From Nocardioides sp. (GTDB lineage: Bacteria > Actinomycetota > Actinomycetes > Propionibacteriales > Nocardioidaceae), in NCBI GenBank assembly GCA_030145945.1, contig JASLDK010000230.1, positions 1 through 13,340 on the forward strand: a stretch of 13,340 nt of DNA, written 5' to 3'. Below are positions 6,660-12,330 of this stretch, one piece after another (the first letter of the stretch is position 1; the number at the start of each line of letters is the position of its first letter). The translations under genes and the position numbers were made by a program. Below the pieces are notes generated by a model that had not been told where the DNA came from, did no database searches, and saw only the letters and a program-made list of their open reading frames with translations.

Positions 6660-6692
6660 TTCCGGTCCCGAGGCGATGCCTCGGGACCGGAA
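6660..6692 (-). terminator. Perfect 15-bp hairpin downstream of the HbhA-like gene
   Basis: The arms at 6660-6674 and 6678-6692 are perfectly complementary (15 pairs, TTCCGGTCCCGAGGC on the left) around a three-base loop. It begins 19 bases after the HbhA-like stop. On the minus strand the stem is followed by TGCATTTCG, only a weak T tract, as is common for high-GC actinobacterial terminators. It probably ends the Xre/HbhA transcript before the DUF2516 promoter. Confidence 0.75.
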
Positions 6693-6711
6693 CGTTGGAT
6701 CAGACTGCGGA

Positions 6712-7350
6712 TCAGGCAGTGGCCTTCTTGGCGGCGGGCGCCTTCTTGGCCGGGGCCTTCTTCGCGGGAGCCTTCTTGGCAGCCGGAGCCTTCTTCGCGG
6801 CGGGGGCCTTCTTGGCAGCAGGCGCCTTCTTGGCCGGAGCCTTCTTGGCGGCGGGCTTCGGGGCCTCACCGGTGCGAAGCTTCACGACGACGCCCTCGCC
6901 ACGCTTGGCCAGGTCGGCGTAGAGAGCGGTCGCGGTGGCGACGTTCTCGTCGTACGCGCCCTTGACGGTGCTCTGGACCTTGGCCGGGAACGCCTTGGCG
7001 TCGGCCTGGAAGTCGGCGATGCGGGTCTCGGCCTGGGTACGACGCTCGGCGAAGGTCGCAACAGCCTTGTCCTGGAGGGTCTTCGCCTCGGGGAACTCGA
7101 AACCCTTGACGCTGCTCTGGACGTCGGCGACGCGAGCGGTGACGTCCTTCTGGACGTCGGCCACGCGAGCGGTCACCTTGGCCTGCACGTCGGCGACGTA
7201 CGTCTTGACCTCCTCGACGGCCAGGTCGATGACGCCGACACCGGCGTAGATCGGCTTGGCGGCGACCTCGGGGATCTCGACCTTCTTCAGGTCGATGGCC
7301 GGGATCTCGACCTTGGGCAGGTCGATCTTGGGGAGCTCGAACTTCGGCAT
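6712..7350 (-). CDS. Heparin-binding hemagglutinin (HbhA)-like coiled-coil protein with lysine/proline/alanine tail
   Basis: A 212-residue protein with three visible parts: six proline-bounded pentads at residues 2-31 (PKFEL, PKIDL, PKVEI and so on), a long charged helical region (about 38-150) including three 11-residue repeats at 51-83, and a 49-residue tail of APAKK and APAAKK units (164-212). Known: mycobacterial HbhA is a surface adhesin whose lysine-rich tail binds heparan sulfate and which also associates with lipid inclusions; similar tails occur in histone-like proteins. The KPIYAGVGVIDLAVEEVKTYVADVQ segment is typical of actinobacterial HbhA relatives, and the Xre neighbour upstream supports this. 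No signal peptide is present. ATG 7350 has AAGG 12 bases upstream; GTG 7362, overlapping the Xre stop as GTGA, is the alternative start. Adhesion is inferred, not shown. Confidence 0.82.
   Translation of the reverse strand: MPKFELPKIDLPKVEIPAIDLKKVEIPEVAAKPIYAGVGVIDLAVEEVKTYVADVQAKVTARVADVQKDVTARVADVQSSVKGFEFPEAKTLQDKAVATFAERRTQAETRIADFQADAKAFPAKVQSTVKGAYDENVATATALYADLAKRGEGVVVKLRTGEAPKPAAKKAPAKKAPAAKKAPAAKKAPAAKKAPAKKAPAKKAPAAKKATA
6715..6861 (-). repeat. Tandem APAKK/APAAKK coding repeat
   Basis: DNA encoding the 49-residue basic tail of the HbhA-like protein: eight KK pairs spaced by APA or APAA, from 15- and 18-base units with synonymous drift. Such tracts are prone to length change by slippage, so copy number may vary between strains. 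Confidence 0.9.
7102..7200 (-). repeat. Three tandem 11-residue helical repeats in the HbhA-like protein
   Basis: Residues 51-83 split into YVADVQAKVTA, RVADVQKDVTA and RVADVQSSVKG. Eleven-residue periodicity is that of amphipathic or right-handed coiled-coil helices, as in apolipoprotein and LEA-like proteins, and would suit lipid or polymer binding. Confidence 0.8.
7258..7347 (-). repeat. Six proline-bounded pentads at the HbhA-like N-terminus
   Basis: Residues 2-31 read PKFEL, PKIDL, PKVEI, PAIDL, KKVEI, PEVAA: a five-residue unit of Pro-Lys-hydrophobic-acidic-hydrophobic that degrades toward the end. This is distinct from the helical repeat and the lysine tail that follow. Confidence 0.75.
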
Positions 7351-7358
7351 TGCTGGTT

Positions 7359-7811
7359 TCACCCTTCGTTGACGACGGCGTCGGAGACCGTCTCGGTGTT
7401 GGTTGGCGCGTCTTCCTGCGCCGCTTCTGCGACCTCGGTGGAGCCGTCGTGGTCGGCCGCATTCAGCGCGAGGAACGATGCGTAGACATCGAGGAGCGAC
7501 TGCTTCTGTCGCTCGGTGAGATGGCCGTCGCTCACGATGGCGAGCTCGACCGATCCCCCCACGCCGTCATCAGGGCTGAGGATTCCGGCCCTGATGTAGA
7601 GCTGCTCCGCAGAGATCCGCAGGGCCTTGGCGATCTGTTGCAACACCTCGGCCGACGGCTTGCGGAGCCCACGCTCGATCTGGCTCAGGTAAGGGTTCGA
7701 GACGCCCGCCTGGTCGGCGAGCTGCCGCAAGGAGAGACGAGCCGAAACCCGTTGATCCTTGAGGTAGTCACCCAGCGACCCCACGGTCTTGACGACCTTG
7801 CCCTTAGCCAT
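7359..7811 (-). CDS. Xre-family helix-turn-helix transcriptional regulator
   Basis: A 150-residue DNA-binding protein. The HTH_3 domain spans about residues 13-70: LGDYLKDQRVSARLSLRQLA, DQAGVSNPYLSQIERGLRKPS, VLQQIAKALRISAEQL, with the SNPYLSQIERG recognition helix very clear. A short linker (IRAGILSPDD), a helical part near 97-118 and an acidic disordered tail follow. ATG 7811 (MAKGKVVKTVG) is chosen because CATGAT ends six bases upstream; the longer frame to 7847 would run through the operator. It is the first gene of the unit with the HbhA-like gene, matching Rv0474-Rv0475 order in M. tuberculosis. A 9-bp inverted repeat over its promoter suggests autoregulation. Confidence 0.9.
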   Translation of the reverse strand: MAKGKVVKTVGSLGDYLKDQRVSARLSLRQLADQAGVSNPYLSQIERGLRKPSAEVLQQIAKALRISAEQLYIRAGILSPDDGVGGSVELAIVSDGHLTERQKQSLLDVYASFLALNAADHDGSTEVAEAAQEDAPTNTETVSDAVVNEG

Positions 7812-7817
7812 GCCCCC

Positions 7818-7823
7818 ATCATG
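7818..7823 (-). promoter_or_regulatory. -10 box CATGAT of the Xre gene
   Basis: Minus-strand CATGAT is six bases before the ATG at 7811. An 18-base spacer separates it from TTGCAA (7842-7847), which matches four of six positions of the TTGACA -35 consensus. This would again be a leaderless transcript. Confidence 0.45.
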
Positions 7824-7850
7824 CTTGCAATAGTTAGCACTTTGCAAGCA
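7822..7850. promoter_or_regulatory. Perfect 9-bp inverted-repeat operator over the Xre promoter
   Basis: TGCTTGCAA (7822-7830), 11 bases, TTGCAAGCA (7842-7850). The arms are perfectly complementary and their centres are 20 bp apart, about two helical turns, as expected for a dimeric regulator. The repeat covers the candidate -35 box and spacer of the Xre promoter and lies 66 bases from the divergent APS-kinase promoter, so the regulator could control itself and possibly the divergent gene. Confidence 0.7.
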
Positions 7851-7915
7851 GGGGCGAGGTGAGGTCGTTCACAGGCCCGCGCACTGTTCAAAGCGAATCA
7901 ACTCACTCGACTCGG

Positions 7916-7921
7916 TACGAT
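7916..7921 (+). promoter_or_regulatory. -10 box TACGAT, leaderless APS-kinase fusion promoter
   Basis: TACGAT, seven bases, then GTG 7929. No Shine-Dalgarno sequence precedes this GTG, which supports leaderless translation. Confidence 0.6.
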
Positions 7922-7928
7922 CGCCGTT

Positions 7929-9827
7929 GTGTCACGTCCACCCCTGCCCCAGCACTGCCCGACGCAGCGCGAGCTCGACGACCTCGAGCTCCTGACGTCC
8001 GGCGCAGCCGCCCCGATCCGCGGCTTCAACGAACCGGGCAGCCCGATCACACTCTCCTTGCCCGCCGAGCTGGTCGCCCATCTCGACGAGGGACTCGAGC
8101 AGTCCAACGAGGTCGAGCTCGTCGACCCCGAAGGGCTCCCGCTCGCCCGCGTCTCCCGGACCCTCCGTGGGCTCAGCGTGACGCCGCTGACGCAGGCGCA
8201 GTATGGCCCGTTCCGCCGGTTCCACCTCTCCCCCGCACAGGTCCGGGAGTCGTACGCCGGACGCACGTTCGTGCCCGTCACCGACCTGATGACCGACGTC
8301 CAACTCGCTCAGGTCCGCGAGCTCGGCGCCGTCGTGCTGGTCGCCCTCGTGGGCTCGGGGACCCCGGCCATCAGCCCGGTCGGGTTGCTGCGCGGCACGG
8401 TTCGGGTGGCCGAGGAGATCGGTGCCGCGGTGGTCGCCGTGCCGCTTGCCGACCATGACTCGCTCGCCGACCCAGCGCTGCGAATCTCAGTGCTGCACTC
8501 CTATGTCGACACCGATCCCTTGGTCGAGCTCGCCTATGGCGGCGATCTGTTGCCGTCGCTCGCCGACATTGACGCAGCCGAACGCCCGAAACCGCAGGAC
8601 CAGGGCCTCGTCCTCTTCTTCACGGGCCTGTCCGGCAGCGGCAAGTCGACTCTCGCGCAGGCACTGATGGACCGCCTTCTCGAACAGGGTGGTCGGAGCC
8701 TGACCAGCCTGGACGGCGACGTCGTACGCCGGAATCTGTCGGCCGGGCTGTCCTTCTCCAAGGCCGACCGCGAGACCAACATCCGCCGCATCGGCTGGGT
8801 GGCCGCCGAGATCGCCCGTCACGGCGGCGTCGCGGTGTGCAGCCCGATCGCACCCTTCGACGAGACCCGCCAGCAGGTGCGGGAGATGGTGGCTGCCGCG
8901 GGCGGCGCGTTCTTCCTGGTCCACGTCGCGACCCCGCTCGAGGAGTGCGAGCGACGTGACCGCAAGGGCCTCTACGCCAAGGCACGGCGGGGCGAGATCC
9001 CCGAATTCACCGGCATCTCCTCGCCCTACGAGGAGCCGACCGACGCCGACGTCCGCGTCGACACGACCGGTCGCAGCATCGAGGACGCCCTCGGCGACGT
9101 GATCGTCGCGCTCCGCGAGGCCGGGTACGTCGATCTGGCCACCCCGCAGGTCGAGGAGGCGCGCCAGCGCCGTCACGACACCCCGGCTCCGGAGGTCGAG
9201 GAGACGCCCCAGGGCCCTCGCGAGACCCCAGCCGAACCGAACGGCGCCCGATCCGCAACGACCGGCCCCCGACCCGTCCGCGTCCTCTTCGTCTGCACGG
9301 CCAACATCTGCCGTTCGGCCTACATGGAGTTGCGGGCCCGTTCGCTCACCGGCGACAACGCGGGGGTCGAGTTCGCCGGCGCAGGCACGCACGGGTTCAA
9401 CGCGCACGCGGTCGACAAGACGATGGCCTCCGTCCTGAGCGAGCGTGGCGTGAGCGCCGACCTTCTCAACGGATTCGCCAGTCGACCGCTGACCGCCGAC
9501 CTGATCGAGGCGGCCGACCTGGTCCTCACCGCCGAGGCGGCGCACCGGCAGTGGGTCCTGGACGAGGTGCCGGCTGCCTTCCGCAAGGCGTTCACGCTCG
9601 GCCAGTTCGCCGAGTCGGTGGCGCGGGTCGATCCGAATCTGCGCGGGGCTGACCTGGTGACGGCGGTGGGTCACCGCCGCGCCGGCGCGAGCGAGTCCCA
9701 TGACATCCGCGACCCCTATCGCCGCGGCAAGGCAGCGGCCGACGTGGCCGCCGACCAGATCGATGGTCTCCTCAGCGCGGTGCTCGGCCGCCTCGCTGCC
9801 CCGGCAGCCGGACAGACAGGCGAATGA
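7929..9827 (+). CDS. Three-part fusion: ATP-sulfurylase-like region, APS kinase, low-molecular-weight tyrosine phosphatase
   Basis: A 632-residue cytoplasmic protein. Residues 1-220 resemble the N-terminal half of ATP sulfurylase (TQRELDDLELLTSGAAAPIRGF, VELVDPEG), but the QxRNPxHxxH and GRDHAG nucleotide motifs are not visible. Residues 226-405 are a complete APS kinase: P-loop GLSGSGKST (233-241), LDGDVVRRNLS (261-271), FSKADRETNIRRIG, SPIAPF (305-310), RDRKGLYAKA and FTGISSPYEEP; this makes PAPS from APS and ATP. A Pro/Glu-rich linker (406-447) contains a 15-residue tandem duplication. Residues 448-625 are a low-molecular-weight phosphatase with the Cys456-x5-Arg462-Ser463 loop and the Asp595-Pro general acid. 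Start GTG 7929 fits a leaderless promoter. The downstream TauE gene begins one base later. The combination suggests sulfate activation tied to phosphatase signalling; the phosphatase substrate is unknown. Confidence 0.92.
   Translation: MSRPPLPQHCPTQRELDDLELLTSGAAAPIRGFNEPGSPITLSLPAELVAHLDEGLEQSNEVELVDPEGLPLARVSRTLRGLSVTPLTQAQYGPFRRFHLSPAQVRESYAGRTFVPVTDLMTDVQLAQVRELGAVVLVALVGSGTPAISPVGLLRGTVRVAEEIGAAVVAVPLADHDSLADPALRISVLHSYVDTDPLVELAYGGDLLPSLADIDAAERPKPQDQGLVLFFTGLSGSGKSTLAQALMDRLLEQGGRSLTSLDGDVVRRNLSAGLSFSKADRETNIRRIGWVAAEIARHGGVAVCSPIAPFDETRQQVREMVAAAGGAFFLVHVATPLEECERRDRKGLYAKARRGEIPEFTGISSPYEEPTDADVRVDTTGRSIEDALGDVIVALREAGYVDLATPQVEEARQRRHDTPAPEVEETPQGPRETPAEPNGARSATTGPRPVRVLFVCTANICRSAYMELRARSLTGDNAGVEFAGAGTHGFNAHAVDKTMASVLSERGVSADLLNGFASRPLTADLIEAADLVLTAEAAHRQWVLDEVPAAFRKAFTLGQFAESVARVDPNLRGADLVTAVGHRRAGASESHDIRDPYRRGKAAADVAADQIDGLLSAVLGRLAAPAAGQTGE
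9144..9233 (+). repeat. 45-bp tandem duplication in the fusion linker
   Basis: Bases 9144-9188 and 9189-9233 encode PQVEEARQRRHDTPA and PEVEETPQGPRETPA, identical at 8 of 15 residues. It lies exactly between the APS kinase and phosphatase domains and looks like a linker lengthened by duplication. Confidence 0.75.
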
Positions 9828-9828
9828 C

Positions 9829-10830
9829 GTGCACGATCTCCTCACCCTGACCGCTCTCTCCATCGCGGCCGCCGGCTTCTTCGTCGGCATCGTCGTCGGC
9901 CTCACCGGCATGGGCGGTGGCGCTCTGATGACGCCCGCCCTGATCTTCCTGGGCGTCGGCCACACGTCGGCGATCGTGACGGCCGACCTGACCGCTGCCG
10001 CGGTCTACAAGTCAGGCGGCGCGCTCACCCACGCCAAGGAGGGCTCCCCCAACCTGCGTCTCGCGGGCTGGCTGATCCTCGGATCGGTGCCGATGGCGTT
10101 CATCGGGCCCTGGCTGGTGAAGTCGCTGACCAGCGACCCGACCCAGCTCGAGCAGACCCTGAAGCTCTGCATCGGCGTCGCGTTGCTGTTCGCCGCGTCG
10201 ACGTACGCCCTGCGTCTCTACATCAATCTCAAGCGGGTACGCCGGGGCGGAGCGCTGCCCGACGACAACCCGCGGATCAGGCCGATCCCGACACTGCTGG
10301 TCGGCATGTTGGGTGGTCTGCTGGTCGGCGTGACGAGCGTCGGCTCGGGCTCGGTGATCATGATCGCGCTGTTGATGCTCTATCCGGGGCTGTCGGCGGT
10401 GAAGCTCGTCGGCACCGATCTGGTGCAGGCGGTCCCGCTGGTGCTGAGTGCGGCGTTGGCGAACATCGCGATCCACGGTCTGGAGTGGGATCTGGTGATC
10501 CCGCTGATCGTCGGCTCGGTGCCAGGCACGCTCCTGGGCGCGCGGCTGGCGCCGCGGGTGCCGCAGTCGTTCATCCGGCGCGGGATCGTGATCGTGCTGA
10601 CGATGTCGGGCACGGCTCTGCTGTTCAAGGCCGGTCTGCACCCGTTCGGCGAGGGCCATGAGACGGCGGAGGCGATGCTCGTCGCCGCGGTCGGGATCGT
10701 GATGCTGGCGCTGGTGCCGTTCGTGTGGGGCCTGCTGCGCAGGCAGCATGGACTCCCGATGTTCGGGGCACCGACGGTGGCCGAGATCGAGTCCTTCGGC
10801 AGCCGGCCGCACAAACGCGCGGGGGCGTGA
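9829..10830 (+). CDS. TauE/SafE family sulfite/anion exporter
   Basis: A 333-residue polytopic membrane protein with roughly eight to ten hydrophobic segments. It has the two family signatures, VGLTGMGGGALMTP (about 22-35) near the first helix and VGVTSVGSGSVIMIALL in the second half, the internal-repeat layout of TauE/SafE (DUF81) transporters. Known relatives export sulfite, sulfoacetate or related organosulfonates; others have unknown anion substrates. GTG 9829 (MHDLLTLTALS) is one base after the stop of the APS-kinase fusion, so the two genes are almost certainly co-transcribed; this supports a sulfur-related substrate. The in-frame upstream extension overlaps the phosphatase coding region and is rejected. 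The C-terminus ends in a basic cytoplasmic tail. Confidence 0.93.
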   Translation: MHDLLTLTALSIAAAGFFVGIVVGLTGMGGGALMTPALIFLGVGHTSAIVTADLTAAAVYKSGGALTHAKEGSPNLRLAGWLILGSVPMAFIGPWLVKSLTSDPTQLEQTLKLCIGVALLFAASTYALRLYINLKRVRRGGALPDDNPRIRPIPTLLVGMLGGLLVGVTSVGSGSVIMIALLMLYPGLSAVKLVGTDLVQAVPLVLSAALANIAIHGLEWDLVIPLIVGSVPGTLLGARLAPRVPQSFIRRGIVIVLTMSGTALLFKAGLHPFGEGHETAEAMLVAAVGIVMLALVPFVWGLLRRQHGLPMFGAPTVAEIESFGSRPHKRAGA

Positions 10831-10834
10831 CCCG

Positions 10835-10969
10835 TCAGCCGACGAGGTGCAGCGGGCGGGGCTTCTCGATCTGGAACGGCCGAGGCTCTGCCGCGGCGCG
10901 GCACAGGCCGAAGGTGATGACAGCGGCGGCTGCGACCCACGTCGCGCCGACTCCGAGCAGAATGTCCAT
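10835..10969 (-). CDS. Small single-span membrane peptide (44 aa)
   Basis: I do not recognise this gene. ATG 10969 gives MDILLGVGATWVAAAAVITFG, one hydrophobic helix at about residues 3-22, then a cytoplasmic-looking Arg/Glu/Pro tail (CRAAAEPRP, FQIEKPRPLHLVG). A G-rich stretch resembling a ribosome binding site (AGGGGGG on the minus strand, 10975-10981) sits six bases before the ATG (5 nucleotides after its trailing A), and TAGATT at 10997-11002 is a candidate -10 box. Third codon positions are largely G or C. The stop is four bases from the TauE stop, tail-to-tail. Its size places it below usual gene-caller cutoffs. It could be a membrane-anchored accessory peptide or spurious; the combined signals favour a real gene. 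Confidence 0.6.
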   Translation of the reverse strand: MDILLGVGATWVAAAAVITFGLCRAAAEPRPFQIEKPRPLHLVG

Positions 10970-10996
10970 GGCAGTCCCCCCTAAGAACTGCTCTCG

Positions 10997-11002
10997 AATC
11001 TA
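10997..11002 (-). promoter_or_regulatory. Candidate -10 box TAGATT of the 44-residue gene
   Basis: Minus-strand TAGATT lies in the 144-base gap (10970-11113) between the small gene and ugd. It would start transcription near 10990, leaving a leader of about 20 bases containing the G-rich ribosome binding site. No convincing -35 box. The rest of the gap holds a 10-bp palindrome CACCGCGGTG (11092-11101) just after the ugd stop and nothing else I can identify. Confidence 0.35.
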
Positions 11003-11113
11003 CTCGTCGCACCCAACAGATTCGTCCCTCTGATCGGTGGACACTCCGATAGTTCGTTCGGGCCATCCGGCGGCTCCATCACCGGGTTTCACACCGCGGT
11101 GGAGAACGATTGA

Positions 11114-12280
11114 TCAGTCCCGTCCGTAGAGGTCTCGTGTGTAGACCTTCGTCGCCACGTCCTCGAGCACGTCAGTGTGCCGGTTCGCGATGATCACGTC
11201 GGCCCGCGTCTTGAACGTCTCCAGGTCGCGGACGACCTCGGAGTTGAAGAAGGTCTCGTCAGCGAGTTCGGGCTCATAGACGATGACCGTCACGCCTTTC
11301 GCCTTGATCCGCTTCATCACGCCCTGGATCGACGACATCCGGAAGTTGTCCGAGCCGGCCTTCATCGCCAGGCGGTAGACCCCGACGACCTTGGGTCGCC
11401 TGGCCAGGATGTCGGCGGCGACGAAGTCCTTGCGGGTGGTGTTGGCGTCGACGATGGCGCTGATCAGGTTCTGCGGGACGTGGCGATAGTTGGCCTGGAG
11501 TTGCTTGGTGTCCTTGGGCAGGCAGTAGCCGCCATAGCCGAAGGACGGATTGTTGTAGTGCTGCCCGATTCGGGGGTCGAGGCCGACGCCGTCGATGATC
11601 TGGCGGCTGTCGAGGCCGTGGATCGCGGCATAGGTGTCGAGCTCGTTGAAGTACGCGACCCGCAGTGCCAGATAGGTGTTGGCGAACAGCTTGATCGCCT
11701 CGGCTTCGGAGGAACCCGTGAAGATGACGGGTACGTCGTCCTCGACCGCTGCTTCGCGCAGCAGATCTGCGAACTCCCGGCCAGCGACGGAGTCGGAGCC
11801 GACGACGATCCGGGACGGGTGCAGGTTGTCGTGGAGGGCCCGACCCTCTCGCAGGAACTCGGGACTGAAGAAGATGGAGGCGCCGAGGTGCCGCTCTCGC
11901 AGCTTGTTGGTGAATCCCACCGGGACCGTCGACTTGATGACGATCCGCGCTGCGGGGTTGATCGCGAGCGCATCGGCGGCCACCGCTTCGACGGTGGCAG
12001 TGTTGAAGTAGTTGCTCTGAGGGTCGTAGTCGGTGGGCGTCGCGATCACGACGTAGGTCGCGTCGGCGTACGCCTTCTCCTTGTCGAGAGTCGCCGTGAG
12101 GTTGAGGTCGTGAGTGCGCAGGCGCGCCTCGAGGTCCTCGTCGACGAGCGGTGACTCGCGACGGTTGACCTGGTCGACCCTCTCGGCGTCGACGTCGAGC
12201 GCCCACACCTCGTGGCGTTCGGAGAGCAGAACGGCATTGGAGAGTCCGACATATCCGGTGCCGACGACAGCGATCTTCAC
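11114..12280 (-). CDS. ugd: UDP-glucose 6-dehydrogenase (short form)
   Basis: A 388-residue NAD-dependent nucleotide-sugar dehydrogenase, the length of the short Streptococcus/E. coli-type Ugd. It oxidises UDP-glucose twice to UDP-glucuronate, a precursor of acidic polysaccharides and of pentose sugars. Motifs: GTGYVG dinucleotide fold (7-12), ATPTDYD (80-86), KSTVPVGFTNKLRE (116-129), SPEFLREG with Glu141, AIKLFANTYLALRVAYFNE with Lys197 and Asn201, and the catalytic Cys253 in FGYGGYCLPKDTKQL, followed by Asp257. The C-terminal UDP-binding domain is complete. GTG 12280 (MKIAVVGTGYVG) has TAGGGT ending seven bases upstream, the leaderless arrangement. In other bacteria Ugd is switched on by tyrosine phosphorylation and off by a low-molecular-weight phosphatase; such a phosphatase domain is encoded 1.3 kb away. 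Confidence 0.95.
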   Translation of the reverse strand: MKIAVVGTGYVGLSNAVLLSERHEVWALDVDAERVDQVNRRESPLVDEDLEARLRTHDLNLTATLDKEKAYADATYVVIATPTDYDPQSNYFNTATVEAVAADALAINPAARIVIKSTVPVGFTNKLRERHLGASIFFSPEFLREGRALHDNLHPSRIVVGSDSVAGREFADLLREAAVEDDVPVIFTGSSEAEAIKLFANTYLALRVAYFNELDTYAAIHGLDSRQIIDGVGLDPRIGQHYNNPSFGYGGYCLPKDTKQLQANYRHVPQNLISAIVDANTTRKDFVAADILARRPKVVGVYRLAMKAGSDNFRMSSIQGVMKRIKAKGVTVIVYEPELADETFFNSEVVRDLETFKTRADVIIANRHTDVLEDVATKVYTRDLYGRD

Positions 12281-12287
12281 GGTCAGG

Positions 12288-12293
12288 ACCCTA
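12288..12293 (-). promoter_or_regulatory. -10 box TAGGGT, leaderless ugd promoter
   Basis: Minus-strand TAGGGT is followed by seven bases and the ugd GTG. It lies within the 50-base gap between ugd and the DUF4143 gene, which also contains the palindrome GGTTAACC (12303-12310). Confidence 0.55.
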
Positions 12294-12330
12294 TGAGACG
12301 CGGGTTAACCTCCGCAGGCTTTGGGGTGAG

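Noticed and set aside
6712..6861. Reading the lysine-rich tail as a histone H1-like or HU-type nucleoid protein
   Set aside because: The rest of the protein is an extended coiled coil of HbhA type and there is no HU fold; the neighbouring Xre gene also supports HbhA. DNA binding by the tail remains possible.
6655..7485. Plus-strand glycine/leucine-rich frame opposite the HbhA-like gene, with apparent repeats
   Set aside because: Its repeats are just the antisense reading of the lysine/alanine tail and helical repeats; no ribosome binding site or family match.
7834..7842. TTAGCACTT resembling half of a CIRCE heat-shock element (TTAGCACTC)
   Set aside because: The second half (GAGTGCTAA nine bases later) is missing, and the bases are the spacer of a better inverted repeat. 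Probably coincidence.
8487..9965. Minus-strand open frame of 492 codons opposite the APS-kinase fusion
   Set aside because: No motifs, biased composition and fully antisense to a gene with three recognisable regions; a shadow frame.
11092..11101. Palindrome CACCGCGGTG after ugd as a terminator
   Set aside because: It has no loop and no T run, and such GC palindromes are expected by chance at this base composition.
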